Source of the DNA: an uncultured Collinsella sp.
GTDB lineage: Bacteria; Actinomycetota; Coriobacteriia; Coriobacteriales; Coriobacteriaceae
NCBI GenBank assembly: GCA_949287065.1
Contig: CASEEV010000082.1
Coordinates: 1 to 64,000 of the forward strand
Direction: 5' to 3'
Length of the DNA stretch: 64,000 bases
Under the pieces are notes generated by a model, which was not told where the DNA came from, did no database searches, and saw nothing but the letters and a program-made list of their open reading frames with translations. Every line of letters begins with the position of its first letter. Within the stretch, counting starts at the first letter, position 1. This document shows positions 45,455 to 55,015 of the stretch, in pieces. The translations under genes were made by a program, and so were the position numbers.

Positions 45455-45473
45455 GTTAATCGGTTCTTTTAAT
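45455..45473 (-). promoter_or_regulatory. Palindromic operator O2 of the radical SAM cassette
   Basis: GTTAATCGGTTCTTTTAAT agrees with O1 at 42942-42960 in 15 of 19 bases and lies about 200 bp upstream of the DUF2975 start in an AT-rich stretch. The remaining part of 45253-45690 shows no gene. Confidence 0.55.
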
Positions 45474-45691
45474 TGTTATTGGAATTATGAGAATCTCCCA
45501 CCCTTTTGTCTAGCTTCTATGACTATTATTTCATCACTTTTTTCTCCGGGACGCAGCGCCTCATGACAAGCTACGACCCTCCTACCAGAACTGATAGAGA
45601 CAGGCCGGGGAGAGCCTCGACGTCGAAATACCCCAGGATGCACTTTGCAGCCGCTCTGCACGCGAGCAACACCTGCTCGCAAACAGCCCAT

Positions 45692-45719
45692 AAAAAAGGC
45701 CGACCCGTGAGGATCGGCC
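45692..45719 (-). terminator. Terminator after the 98-residue protein gene
   Basis: On the minus strand GGCCGATCC/GGGTCGGCC (one wobble) with a 4-5 nt loop is followed by six T residues, 40 bp after the stop codon at 45759. Confidence 0.85.
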
Positions 45720-45758
45720 TTACTTGAGCTATTGGAGTGCGGCGCTGCTTGGCGTGCG

Positions 45759-46055
45759 TTACTCCTGCTGGGACTCGTGGAAGACGGCGTCGTCGAAGAC
45801 GTCCTTGATGCTCTTGCCGCCTTCGAGCCACGGGAGCTCGAGAAACTCGGCGAGCGTGGTCACGAGCTCGGAGCAGTCGGTGAAGTGGTCCTTCTCGTTG
45901 AGCTTGGAGCAGTCCTGGGCGCGCCAGTAACCGTCGGTGTGGGTGAGATAGTACTCGCTGCCATCAACATCCATAAAAATACGCGTCTTGGCGCGCAGGT
46001 AGTTCACGAACTCGTCGTAGTCGAACGTTACCGTCTCCTCAACCTTGAGTCCCAT
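45759..46055 (-). CDS. Conserved-looking hypothetical protein (98 aa)
   Basis: A 98-residue acidic soluble protein: MGLKVEETVTFDYDEFVNYL, then FMDVDGSEYYLTHTDGYWRAQD and a helical C terminus (LVTTLAEFLELPWLEGGKSIKD). AAAGGAG is 7 bases before the ATG and its own terminator follows, so it is a real monocistronic gene. I recognise no domain. The aromatic-rich centre looks like a small alpha-beta fold. Confidence 0.7.
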   Translation of the reverse strand: MGLKVEETVTFDYDEFVNYLRAKTRIFMDVDGSEYYLTHTDGYWRAQDCSKLNEKDHFTDCSELVTTLAEFLELPWLEGGKSIKDVFDDAVFHESQQE

Positions 46056-46285
46056 GATGGCGCTCCTTTCTCGTGGCGGCCCGCTTTGTGAGCCGCTCGT
46101 CCTTACCTTCTGAACCGGCCCGCAAACGCGGCCGGGAACACCCAAATGAGGCCGCCTCCCCGCGACCGGTGCCGCAACGAGAGACCTTACCTTACGGTAA
46201 CAAAAGGTATACCCGCTTCGGCACGCAAATACCCTCCGGGCGTGCCGAGCGTACCCAAATAGGCGCGGAACGGCAGCCGCCCGCT

Positions 46286-46331
46286 AAAAACAGACCGCCC
46301 GCCGGCGAGAAGTTCTCTCGCGGGCGGGCGG
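46286..46331 (-). terminator. Terminator of the foldase gene
   Basis: A long GC-rich stem (CCGCCCGC-GGCGAGA region with its complement at 46315-46331) has a short AGTT loop; on the minus strand it is followed by TCTGTTTTT. It is 26 bp after the stop codon. Confidence 0.8.
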
Positions 46332-46356
46332 CCGTCAAAGCTTGCTGAGAAGCGCG

Positions 46357-47742
46357 TTACTCGGAATCCTCCGCGCTCTCGTCGGAGCCGGCGGAGGCGC
46401 CGGTCGAGGCGGAGCCCGTGGAGGGCTCGACGCCGCTCAGGTCGACGTTGTAGGGCACGTCTTCGGGCATGTCGTTGATCACGATGTCCATGCCCTCCTT
46501 GTACTTGTTGTACCACTCGTTGTAGGCGGTGCTCTCCTCCTCGCTCGTCAGAGCGTCGCGCACGGCGTCCGCGATCTCCTCGGGCACGTCGTCGATCGAC
46601 TCGACTTCGCCCTCGGGCGCAAACACGTCGGTGCACTTGATGATGTGGTAGCCGTACGTAGACTTAACCAGGCCGCTGACCTGGCCCTTGTCGAGCTCCT
46701 TCAGCGCGTCCTCGTACTCGGTCACAAACGTGGTGAGGCAGTCCCAGCCCACGTCGCCGCCGTCCTCGGCCGAGCCGTCCTCGGAGTACTCCTTGGCCGC
46801 GTCGTCGAAGTTGATGTCGCCGGCGTTGATCTTGTCGAGCACGTCCTGCGCGGCCTTCTTCTGCTCCTCGTCGTTGCTGCCGTCGGAATCGACCTTGAAG
46901 AGGATGTGCGAGCTGCGGCGCGCATCGCCGTAGGTGTCGATGTTCTCGTTGAGGTAGGCGAGAACGTCGTCGTCGGAGGGCTCGTCCACCGGGGCGACCT
47001 TCTCGCGCAGCTTCTCCTGCTCGAGCGAGCTCTTGAGCTGCTCGCGGTAGGTGTCGGGCGTGTAGCCGTACATAGAGATGGCCGACTCGAAGGCCTCCTG
47101 GGACTCGTAGCCCGCAGCGGCCTCGTCGTAGGCCTTGTCGACCTCGGCGTCAGAGACCTCGATGCCGTTGTCGGCAATGGCCTGCTGGATCGTGAGCTGG
47201 CTCACGTAGCTGTTGATGACGTTCTCGCGCAGGCTCTCGGGGGTAGCGCCGGAATCGACGAGGTACTGGGCCCAGTCCTTGTCGTCGTCGTAGCCGTAGC
47301 TCTGGCGCATGCTCATGATCTGGCGCGTCACCGTGTCCTCGGTGATGTTGGTGCCGTTGACCGTGGCCGCCACGCCGCCGGTGAGCTCGTAGCCCTGGTC
47401 GTCGGACGTTGCCACGTTGATGACGCCCGAGCACGCCATAGCGCTCACCGAGAGCACCATGGCCAGGCAGCCAATGGCAACGAGGATGATCTTGCCGGTT
47501 TTGGAAAGGCGCTCGTGGCGGCGCTGCTTGCGCTCGTGGCGCTCGGCACGCGCCTCGGGGCCCGTAGCAGGCGCAGAAGACGCGCCCGAGCCGCCGTGGC
47601 CAAGCGAGGGCTTGCGCTCGGCGCCGTCCTTAGCGTCCTTCTTGTCGTCCTTGGGGCGCGCCACGCGTGCGCGCGCCGCCGATGTATGCGTGCGGGGGCT
47701 TTTTGCCCCGCCGGTGTGCGATTGCTCGTTACGATCAGCCAT
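46357..47742 (-). CDS. Membrane-anchored parvulin-type peptidyl-prolyl isomerase (PrsA/SurA-like)
   Basis: A 461-residue foldase for secreted proteins. A highly charged cytoplasmic N terminus of about 80 residues precedes one transmembrane helix (about 83-103, KIILVAIGCLAMVLSVSAMA). A SurA-N-like helical domain (about 115-270) follows, then the rotamase domain (about 275-380: RRSSHILFKVD, DGGDVGWDC, KSTYGYHIIKC). The tail is acidic and Ser/Gly-rich. The start at 47742 has GGGGTAGG upstream. Unlike typical PrsA it is not a lipoprotein. Confidence 0.88.
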   Translation of the reverse strand: MADRNEQSHTGGAKSPRTHTSAARARVARPKDDKKDAKDGAERKPSLGHGGSGASSAPATGPEARAERHERKQRRHERLSKTGKIILVAIGCLAMVLSVSAMACSGVINVATSDDQGYELTGGVAATVNGTNITEDTVTRQIMSMRQSYGYDDDKDWAQYLVDSGATPESLRENVINSYVSQLTIQQAIADNGIEVSDAEVDKAYDEAAAGYESQEAFESAISMYGYTPDTYREQLKSSLEQEKLREKVAPVDEPSDDDVLAYLNENIDTYGDARRSSHILFKVDSDGSNDEEQKKAAQDVLDKINAGDINFDDAAKEYSEDGSAEDGGDVGWDCLTTFVTEYEDALKELDKGQVSGLVKSTYGYHIIKCTDVFAPEGEVESIDDVPEEIADAVRDALTSEEESTAYNEWYNKYKEGMDIVINDMPEDVPYNVDLSGVEPSTGSASTGASAGSDESAEDSE

Positions 47743-48001
47743 GTGCCTACCCCTTGGCCTCGGTTCCTGCAAACAATATGGCGCAACGCGCCGTTCTGCC
47801 GGCCACCCGCAGGACCTTGCCCCGCAGGCCGACCCAGCCTCGCAGATAGGCATATATTGTCGCACATGGCCGCCGGGCAACGGCCCTCAAGCAGCTGCCA
47901 AGTGCCATTTGCAGAAAGCCGCCACGCCCGAGGGCAGCCGGCACTCAGCGTACGTGGCCTCGCCTGCTGTGCAAACCCTCGCACACGCCCCGCACAGGGC
48001 G

Positions 48002-48814
48002 TTAAAAGGCGTCCGCCGCCGCAAAGCCGGCAACGCGCAGCGCCTCGCGGAAGGCGGCGGCGCTACGGTTTGCCACAAGCTCCTCCGGGAAGCCTATCTC
48101 GGCGAGAAGCGCCTCGGCGCGGGCGTAGCGCCCGATGCGCGGCGCCACGTGGGCGTCGGAGTTGACCACGACGCCGACCCCGAGCTCGGCGCAGCGCTCG
48201 GCGATGCGATGGCAGGCGGAGCGCGTACGCTCGCCGCGCGCGGCAAGGCTGTGCTCGTTGATCTCGATGAGCTTGCCCTTCTCGCGCGCGACGCTAAGAA
48301 CCTCGTCTAGGTCAAACGGAATGCCGGCACGGCCCGTGTGGCCGAGCACGAGCACCTTGGGGCTCTCGAGCGCGCACACGTACATGGCGGTCGTCTGGGC
48401 AAGCGACGCACCGCGCGCGAAGGGAGCGGCATGCACGCTTGCGATGAGGTAGTCGCAGCCGCGCGTTACCTCGTCGAAGAGCGTGAGCCCGTCCTTCTCA
48501 GGCCGGCCGGTAATGCTTTTGGGCACAGGGATATCTTGGCCGAAAAGCTCGCCGCCGAGCCCCTCGATGTCGACCTCGGCGCCGCGCAGAACGCTCACGC
48601 CGTCCCACGTGCGCGGCCAGGCGCTGCGGTTCAAAAAGAACTGGAAGTTCTTGATGGTCTGCTCATCAAAGAGCATCGAGCTGAAGTGGTCCGTTGACCC
48701 GAGAAGGTCGAGCCCCGCCTCGCGCGCGGCGGCCACGCACTCCCCGATCGTCGAGTACGCGTGGCGCGAGAAGAGCGTGTGCGTGTGGACGTCGCCTTGG
48801 ATGCGGTAGGTCAT
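48002..48814 (-). CDS. PHP-domain phosphoesterase (YcdX type)
   Basis: A 270-residue metal-dependent phosphatase. The N-terminal DVHTHTLFSRHAYS supplies metal-binding His10 and His12; further ligands are in STDHFSS, RGAEVDIEG, ASVHAAPF, LGHTGRAG, EINEHS and NSDAH. The substrate is unknown. Its ATG overlaps the stop of the aminotransferase gene (4 bp), so the two are cotranscribed. A GAGGAG sequence precedes the start. Confidence 0.9.
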   Translation of the reverse strand: MTYRIQGDVHTHTLFSRHAYSTIGECVAAAREAGLDLLGSTDHFSSMLFDEQTIKNFQFFLNRSAWPRTWDGVSVLRGAEVDIEGLGGELFGQDIPVPKSITGRPEKDGLTLFDEVTRGCDYLIASVHAAPFARGASLAQTTAMYVCALESPKVLVLGHTGRAGIPFDLDEVLSVAREKGKLIEINEHSLAARGERTRSACHRIAERCAELGVGVVVNSDAHVAPRIGRYARAEALLAEIGFPEELVANRSAAAFREALRVAGFAAADAF

Positions 48815-50010
48815 GCCTGCTCCTCGCCTTGCGCGCGGTACTCGTCGGCGAGCGCGTGCCACGCCGGGAGCGAGCCCGTGATGGTCTCGTACGAGACGCA
48901 GTAGCCCACGCGCACCCAGCCGGGCACGCCGAAGCTCGTGGAGGGCACGGGCAGGAGCTCGTAGTCGCGCGCGCGGCGGAAGAACGCCTCGGCGTCGGGC
49001 TCAAGCGCGCGAACCCACAGGTAGAAGGCCCCTTCGGGCTCCACGTAGGTGTAGCCGGCATCGCTGAGCCCCCGGCAGAGCGCGTCGCGGTTTCGCGCGT
49101 AGGCCTCCACATCGCTCGGCACGTCGACGCAGTCGGCAAGCACGCGCTGGAAGAGCGCCGGCGCACACACAAAGCCGAGCGCGCGGCCAGCGCCGGCAAC
49201 GGCGAGCATCACACGCCCGGCATCGGGGCAGGTATCGGGCACGAGCACCCACCCGATGCGCTCGCCCGGCAACGACAGCGACTTGGAGTACGAGTAGCAC
49301 ACCAGCGTGCGCGCATAGAGCGAAGGCACCCAGGGAACCTCGGCGCCGTAGGTGATCTCGCGGTACGGCTCGTCGCAGATAAGGTAGACCGGGCGGCACA
49401 GCCTGCAGCTCTTCTTGTTGAGCATGGCTGCGAGCTTCTCGAGGTTCTCGCGCGAGTACACGGCGCCGGTGGGGTTGTTGGGCGAGTTCACGATAACGGC
49501 GCTCGTGCGCGGGCCGATGGCGCGGCACACCGCGTCGACGTCGATCTCAAAGGTATTGCGGTCCGCCAGGACCTCGACGCACGTGCAGCCGGCAGACTCG
49601 ATCCACACACGGTACTCGGGGAAGTACGGGGCGATGACCACGACCTCGTCGCCGGGGCGCGTGATGGCGCTGATCGTGATCGAGAGCGACGCGGCGGCGC
49701 CGGCGGTGAGGTAGAGGTTGTCGGCCGTGTAGGCGGTGTTGAACCGGCGGTTCAGCGAGGCGGCTACGGCCTCGCGCACGGCGGGCAGGCCCGCTGCCGG
49801 CGTGTAGCCGTGCAGCTCCGTCGGCGGCAGCTCGAGCGCGCGCTCGATGGCCGCGCGCACCTCGTCGGGCGCCGGCACGCTCGGGTTGCCCAAGCTGAAG
49901 TCAAAGACGTTCTCGGCGCCGATCTGGGCCTTGCGGCGCTGAGCGTACGCCGAGATCTCGCGGATAGCCGACTTGGCGGCTCCGTAGCCGTACATCTTCT
50001 CGTTGATCAT
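48811..50010 (-). CDS. Pyridoxal-phosphate aminotransferase, class I/II
   Basis: A 399-residue fold-type I aminotransferase. It has YTPAAGLPAVREAVA at the N-terminal domain, NSPNNPTGAVYS, DEPYREITY and the PLP lysine Lys243 in SYSKSLSLPGERIG. Similarity is to aspartate/aromatic aminotransferases of the AspC/PatA type; the exact substrate is not clear. GGAGGGAG is found upstream of the ATG. It is followed by the coupled PHP gene. Confidence 0.92.
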   Translation of the reverse strand: MINEKMYGYGAAKSAIREISAYAQRRKAQIGAENVFDFSLGNPSVPAPDEVRAAIERALELPPTELHGYTPAAGLPAVREAVAASLNRRFNTAYTADNLYLTAGAAASLSITISAITRPGDEVVVIAPYFPEYRVWIESAGCTCVEVLADRNTFEIDVDAVCRAIGPRTSAVIVNSPNNPTGAVYSRENLEKLAAMLNKKSCRLCRPVYLICDEPYREITYGAEVPWVPSLYARTLVCYSYSKSLSLPGERIGWVLVPDTCPDAGRVMLAVAGAGRALGFVCAPALFQRVLADCVDVPSDVEAYARNRDALCRGLSDAGYTYVEPEGAFYLWVRALEPDAEAFFRRARDYELLPVPSTSFGVPGWVRVGYCVSYETITGSLPAWHALADEYRAQGEEQA

Positions 50011-50143
50011 GGGCGCTCTCCCTCCTCGGTTTTGCTGCCCCTTATGATACGGCGCGCAAACCGCCTGCCCCGCGCTTCTCGGCCGTTGTTACGAAACTGG
50101 TCCGCAGCGGCGCTGCTCGCTGCATCGGCGGTGCCCATCGCCA

Positions 50144-50177
50144 TAAAAAGCGGGACCGCCCGTAGACGGTCCCGTTT
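50144..50177 (-). terminator. Terminator of the hpt-ftsH operon
   Basis: A perfect 8 bp stem (CGGGACCG/CGGTCCCG) with a CCCGTAGA-like loop is followed on the minus strand by CTTTTTA, 25 bp after the ftsH stop codon. Confidence 0.85.
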
Positions 50178-50201
50178 GCATGCCAGTTGCTGTACGCGCG
50201 C

Positions 50202-52538
50202 CTAGCGCTCCGCATCGGCCTCGCCGCGCGGCTCAGCGACGGGCTCGGAGGCAGGCTCCGCCCCGTCGGCACCGGTCTTGGCAGCGGCTGCGTCGGCCTC
50301 TTCCGCGGCCATGGCCTCCTGCGCGTAGCGGGCGGCCTCGTCGCGCAGCTTGGCCTCGGCCTCGGGCGAGAAGCGCGCCCTCAGGCTCCCGGGCCGTGTT
50401 GACCCCGAGCTCGCGGCAGCACCCGCCGGAGTGCTCTTCTCGGCCGCCGAAGCGCCTGAGCCCGCCTTGGGCTCGGCCTCCTCGGGGTGCGCGGCCACGT
50501 ACTCGTCCCACGTGTTGTTGAGAAGCGCGGTCACGGCGTCGCCCTCAACGGTCTCGCGCGCCAGCAGCACGCGCGCCATGAGATCGAGCTGGTCGCGGCG
50601 CTCCAGCAGGATCTTCTCGGCACGGTCGTGCGCCTCGCGCATGATGCGCTGGACCTCCTCGTCGATGCGGCGCGCCGTCTCCTCGGAGTAGTCCTGGTGG
50701 TCGGCGTAGTCGCGGCCCAAAAACACCTGGTGCTGCGCCTCGCCAAAGACCTGCACGCCGAGCGCCTCGCTCATGCCGAGGCGCGTTACCATCTCGCGGG
50801 CCATCTTGGTGGCTCGCTCGAGGTCGTTGGAGGCGCCGCTCGTCACGTCGTCGCACATGAGCTCCTCGGCAACGCGGCCGCCCAAGAAGACGGCGAGCTC
50901 ATCGAGCAGCTCGTTCTTGGTCTTGAGGTAGTGGTCCTCGGCCGGCAGCTGCATGGTGTAGCCGAGCGCCTGGCCACGCGGGATGATCGTGATCTTGTGC
51001 ACCGGGTCGGAGTGCTCGAGCACGTGCCCCACGAGCGCATGGCCGCTCTCGTGGTAGGCGATGGTGGTGCGCTCCGTCTCGGTCATCACGCGGGCCTTCT
51101 TGGCCGGGCCCGCGATCACGCGCTCCATGGACTCCTCGATCTCGTCCATGCTGATCCAGCTGTGGTTGCGGCGCGCGGCCAAAAGCGCGGCCTCGTTCAG
51201 GAGGTTCGCCAGGTCGGCGCCCGTAAAGCCCACCGTGAGCTTGGCGAGCTTGGCAAAGTCGATGGACGGGTCCATGGGCTTGTCGTCGGCATGGACCTTG
51301 AGGATCTCCTCGCGGCCCGCCACGTCGGGACGGTCCACCGTGATCTGGCGGTCAAAGCGGCCGGGGCGCAGCAGCGCCGGGTCGAGGATGTCGGGGCGGT
51401 TGGTGGCGGCAATGAGGATGACGCTCTCGGTCTCCTCGAAGCCGTCCATCTCGACCAGCAGCTGGTTCAGGGTCTGCTCGCGCTCGTCGTGACCGCCGCC
51501 GAGGCCCGCGCCGCGCTGGCGACCCACGGCGTCGATCTCGTCGATAAAGATGATGGAGGGCGCCTGCGCCTTGGCCTCCTTAAAGAGGTCGCGCACGCGG
51601 CTCGCGCCCACGCCAACAAACATCTCCACAAAGTCGGAGCCCGAGATCGAGAAGAACGGCACGCCCGCCTCGCCGGCCACGGCCTTGGCGAGCAGCGTCT
51701 TGCCCGTGCCCGGGGGGCCAACCAGCAGCACGCCGCGGGGAATCTTGGCGCCGAGCTTGCGGTAGCGCTCGGGATGGGCGAGAAAGTCCTTGACCTCCTG
51801 CAGCTCCTCGACGGCCTCGTCGATGCCCGCCACGTCTTTGAACTTGACTTTGGGGCGCGTGGCCTCGTTGGTCTTGGCGTTGGTCTTGCCGAACTGCATG
51901 GCCTTGTTGTTGGCGCCGAGCATCTGGCGCATGAAGAAGTACATGACCACCACGAGCAGGACCGTGGGCAGCAGCTGCGTCAAGAACTCGGCGAGGAAGT
52001 TGGGATCGTCGGTGTTGACGTTGTAGGTCACCTTGGGATGCTCGGCCATGAGCTCCGACAGCGAGTCGGACCCCACGTAGGTCGACGTGAACTTCTCGGG
52101 CTCGACCTTGGTGCCCACGTCGGCGGCGTCTTTCCAGTAGGTGCCGTCGAGGGCGCCGTTGACCACCGTGTAGGTGACCGTGTCGACGCGGCCCTCCTCC
52201 ACCGCCGTCACAAACTGGCTGGTGGTGAGCTCGGTCGCCGGGTCAGACGACTGGCGGTTTGCCACGTTCATCACGAGGTAGACCACGAGAACGACGATCA
52301 GGAGGCCGTAGAGCCAGTTGATGCGGCTCGGCCCGTTGCCGCCCGAGCCGCCGAAGCGCCCGAAGAGCGGGTCGTCGTCAGAAAACGGGCTGCGCGGATC
52401 GCGGTTCTCGGGCGAGCGGCCCTGCTTGCCATGGCCGTTCTTATCGCCCGGGGAGCCGTCCTGCCGGTTGCCCTCGCCGCCAGCCGCCAGCACCCGCGGT
52501 GCGGCGGCGAGCATCGTATTCGTTTCTTCAGTTGCCAT
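50202..52538 (-). CDS. ftsH: ATP-dependent zinc metalloprotease FtsH
   Basis: A 778-residue membrane protease. A disordered cytoplasmic N terminus of about 70 residues is followed by a first helix (about 77-95), an extracytoplasmic domain and a second helix (about 185-205). The AAA module has GPPGTGKT and the zinc site HESGH places His496, Glu497 and His500. The C-terminal ~120 residues are Ala/Glu-rich and extend past the usual family length of ~650. The gene follows hpt by 2 bp, with a GGAGG inside hpt about 13 bp before the ATG, a long spacing. Confidence 0.96.
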   Translation of the reverse strand: MATEETNTMLAAAPRVLAAGGEGNRQDGSPGDKNGHGKQGRSPENRDPRSPFSDDDPLFGRFGGSGGNGPSRINWLYGLLIVVLVVYLVMNVANRQSSDPATELTTSQFVTAVEEGRVDTVTYTVVNGALDGTYWKDAADVGTKVEPEKFTSTYVGSDSLSELMAEHPKVTYNVNTDDPNFLAEFLTQLLPTVLLVVVMYFFMRQMLGANNKAMQFGKTNAKTNEATRPKVKFKDVAGIDEAVEELQEVKDFLAHPERYRKLGAKIPRGVLLVGPPGTGKTLLAKAVAGEAGVPFFSISGSDFVEMFVGVGASRVRDLFKEAKAQAPSIIFIDEIDAVGRQRGAGLGGGHDEREQTLNQLLVEMDGFEETESVILIAATNRPDILDPALLRPGRFDRQITVDRPDVAGREEILKVHADDKPMDPSIDFAKLAKLTVGFTGADLANLLNEAALLAARRNHSWISMDEIEESMERVIAGPAKKARVMTETERTTIAYHESGHALVGHVLEHSDPVHKITIIPRGQALGYTMQLPAEDHYLKTKNELLDELAVFLGGRVAEELMCDDVTSGASNDLERATKMAREMVTRLGMSEALGVQVFGEAQHQVFLGRDYADHQDYSEETARRIDEEVQRIMREAHDRAEKILLERRDQLDLMARVLLARETVEGDAVTALLNNTWDEYVAAHPEEAEPKAGSGASAAEKSTPAGAAASSGSTRPGSLRARFSPEAEAKLRDEAARYAQEAMAAEEADAAAAKTGADGAEPASEPVAEPRGEADAER

Positions 52539-52540
52539 GC

Positions 52541-53089
52541 TTACGCGTAAACCTCCGGTTTGAGCACGCCCACATAGGGCAGGTTGCGGTAGCGCTCGGC
52601 AAAGTCGAGGCCGTATCCCACAATGAACTCGTCGGGGCAGTGGGCGCCCACGTACTTGGGGTCGATGGCGGCCTGCTTGCCGGCAATGTCTTTCCATAGG
52701 AACGCGGCCACCTCGATGGAGGCGGGCTTGCGCGCGGAGAGGTTCTTGATGAGGTACTTGAGCGTGAGGCCCGAGTCGAGAATGTCCTCGACGATCAGCA
52801 CGTCGCGGCCCTTGATGTCCATGTCGAGGTCCTTGACGATGCGCACGATGCCCGAGCTCTTGGCGGCCGCGCCGTAGCTCGAGACCGCCATGAAGTCGAT
52901 GGCGAGCGGGCGGTCGATGGCGCGCATGAGGTCGCCCATAAACACCACGGCGCCGCGCAGCACGGCGATAAGCACCAGGTCCTTGCCCTCGTAGTCCTTT
53001 GTGATCTCGGCGCCCAGACGCGCCACGATGGCCTTGATATCGTCCTCTGAGAACAGCACTTTCTCAACATCGGGATGCAGATCGTTCAT
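52541..53089 (-). CDS. hpt: Hypoxanthine phosphoribosyltransferase
   Basis: A 182-residue purine-salvage enzyme that makes IMP and GMP from hypoxanthine and guanine. The PRPP loop is LIVEDILDSGLTL (near residue 100) and the flexible-loop SSYG motif and the DPKYVG/DEFIVGYGLDFAERYRNLPYVG C terminus are canonical. The usual hpt-ftsH order is kept. In many Gram-positives tilS comes just before hpt; here the next gene upstream is a MarR-like regulator and tilS is 10 kb away. Confidence 0.96.
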   Translation of the reverse strand: MNDLHPDVEKVLFSEDDIKAIVARLGAEITKDYEGKDLVLIAVLRGAVVFMGDLMRAIDRPLAIDFMAVSSYGAAAKSSGIVRIVKDLDMDIKGRDVLIVEDILDSGLTLKYLIKNLSARKPASIEVAAFLWKDIAGKQAAIDPKYVGAHCPDEFIVGYGLDFAERYRNLPYVGVLKPEVYA

Positions 53090-53212
53090 GCCCGTACCTT
53101 CCTGCTCATGCTATGGACCTTCCTAGTGTAGCAGGACCAACAATCCGACGTTGCGGATAGACATGCGTTTTGGCAGGAGAACCCCCGCCCGGTCAGGGGC
53201 GCGGCAAGGCCG

Positions 53213-53848
53213 TTACAGGTTGTTCAGGTAGTCGTCCTGGTCGTAGGTGATGCTGTAGGCTTTGTTGAGAATGCGCACGAGCTCGCTGGCGTCGCTCTCG
53301 CCCAGGGCCTCGAGCTGCTTGGCAAGCGCCTTAGCGCTGGCGTCGCCCTTCTCCTGGGCGCGCTCTTTGCCCTCGACCGTGATCCACACGATGACGCGAC
53401 GGCGGTCGTTCGCGTCGGGAATCCGCTCGATGTAGCCCTTCTTTTCGAGGCTGTTGAGGATGTGGGACATGCGAGCACGCGAGTACCCCAAGCGCTTGGC
53501 GATCTCGGACGGGGCAACGCCGCCCTCGATCTTGGAGAGGTACTGGAGCACCGGCTCCTCGCCCATGCTCGCGCCGCGCACGGTACTGAGCGACCCCTTG
53601 GCGAGGGATCGCGAGTACACGATCAGTTTTTTCGCAACGTCCTCGTAGTCCACGTTCTCTTCCTCCGCCCCCGTGCCGGGGGCATCACCAACAGGCGCGC
53701 TCGCGCGGTGCTCGGCAATCGCATCGCCGAGATGCTGCGCCGCCGTTGCGGCACACACCCGCAAAGCGCGCTTCAAGTCAGAAAGCCGTGTGCCAACAGG
53801 GCAAAAGCCGCTATCGACGCCCGGCATAAGCTCCATTGCTGCATCCAT
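53213..53848 (-). CDS. MarR-family transcriptional regulator
   Basis: A 211-residue regulator with a winged helix at about 90-165: EPVLQYLSKIEGGVAPSEIAKRLG, then YSRARMSHILNSLEKKGYIER and the wing DANDRRRVIVWITVEG. The first 85 residues, including a long Ala/Glu-rich stretch, are not part of the core. It may be a stress or resistance regulator; no obvious target is adjacent. The ATG at 53848 has AAAGGA about 10 bases upstream. Confidence 0.85.
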   Translation of the reverse strand: MDAAMELMPGVDSGFCPVGTRLSDLKRALRVCAATAAQHLGDAIAEHRASAPVGDAPGTGAEEENVDYEDVAKKLIVYSRSLAKGSLSTVRGASMGEEPVLQYLSKIEGGVAPSEIAKRLGYSRARMSHILNSLEKKGYIERIPDANDRRRVIVWITVEGKERAQEKGDASAKALAKQLEALGESDASELVRILNKAYSITYDQDDYLNNL

Positions 53849-54046
53849 CGTCCTGCAATCCTTTCAGAGGCACGAGAACAGCGGACTGCTATGCCGCAAA
53901 ACGGGCGCAGGGACCAACGGATTCCGTGCACCCAGTGTAACAAAGGTACGGCCAAGCCTTCCAATTGTTTATTTGCCAACGGCAATATTTCACGACGTTG
54001 ATAGTTCTCCGCAAGGTGTCAAACAGACGCTCAGGCACCCGTGAAC

Positions 54047-54841
54047 CTACAGAAGACCGAGCCTCTCGAGGGCCACGGCAATGCCGTCTTCGTCGTTGCT
54101 CGCCGTGTGCAAAGGCAGGCGGTCGAGAAGCTCGGCCGGCGCGTTGGCCATGAGATAGCCCTGCCCCACCGCCTCGAGCATCGGCACGTCGTTGTAGTTG
54201 TCGCCAAACGCAATGGCGTCTGCAGGGTCGACGTCCCACAGGTCGCAGAGGCGGCGCACGGCCCTGGCCTTGGTCGTACCCGCCTGCATGACCTCGATAA
54301 GATCAGCAGCGGAAAGCGCGATCGAAAGCTCGGGAAAGCGCTCTTTCAAGCGCCGCTCGATCTCGCGCGTCTTCTCGGGATTGCAGATGCAAAGGATCTT
54401 CTGCACCTCGTCGCGCTCGATCGAGCCGATCGTCCCTTCGCGTGCCTCGGCCATGACGATGGACTCTTCCTTCTTCACGCGGGCATCGCTCTTATCGGGC
54501 ACGACCCAGTCCTCGAACGAGTACGCGTTCCACACCATGTCAAAGCCCTCGGCATCGCAAAACTCAACGATCTTTTGCGCCTGAGCCTTGCTGAGTCCGT
54601 GATGATCGACGACGCGGCGCTGCTCGTCCAAGATGACGCCGCCGCTGTAGGTGATGACCGAGCAACTGATGCCGTTCTGCTCGAGCACCGGATAGGTGCC
54701 CGTAATGCCGCGCGCCGTCACAACCACAAAGGGCGTGCCCGATGCCTCGAGCCGCTCGATCGCGCGCTTGGTGCGCGGCGTGATCTGGTGCTCCGAATTA
54801 AGGAGCGTGCCGTCAATATCGCTGAATACCACGGTCTTCAT
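54047..54841 (-). CDS. HAD-superfamily Cof-type phosphatase
   Basis: A 264-residue type IIB HAD phosphatase. Motif I is FSDIDGTLL with the Asp nucleophile at 8, motif II is VVVTARG, and motif IV is AFGDNYNDVPML. The cap domain is between about 85 and 190. It is a separate paralogue of the HAD protein at 31429-32202. It lies just downstream of the GH32 gene on the same strand, possibly acting on sugar phosphates from fructan use, which is only inference. Confidence 0.9.
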   Translation of the reverse strand: MKTVVFSDIDGTLLNSEHQITPRTKRAIERLEASGTPFVVVTARGITGTYPVLEQNGISCSVITYSGGVILDEQRRVVDHHGLSKAQAQKIVEFCDAEGFDMVWNAYSFEDWVVPDKSDARVKKEESIVMAEAREGTIGSIERDEVQKILCICNPEKTREIERRLKERFPELSIALSAADLIEVMQAGTTKARAVRRLCDLWDVDPADAIAFGDNYNDVPMLEAVGQGYLMANAPAELLDRLPLHTASNDEDGIAVALERLGLL

Positions 54842-54976
54842 CGTGATCTCCGCCTCTCTCAGGGCGCAGCCCTGCTCATTGCGCCGTCTTATGTCTGCGC
54901 AGGTCGCGAGAGCATGCCCGGCGCGCGTCTCGGCACTCAGACGCGCGCCCGCTTCGCCTGCTCTCGCAGCCTGCGC

Positions 54977-55004
54977 AGGCCCGCGCCGCGTTGAGCGCGG
55001 GCCT
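54977..55004 (-). terminator. Hairpin after the GH32 gene
   Basis: A perfect 10 bp stem (AGGCCCGCGC with GCGCGGGCCT) encloses an 8 nt loop just beyond the GH32 stop codon. There is no T-run on the minus strand, so efficiency is uncertain. Confidence 0.45.
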
Positions 55005-55015
55005 TTGTCGCACGG

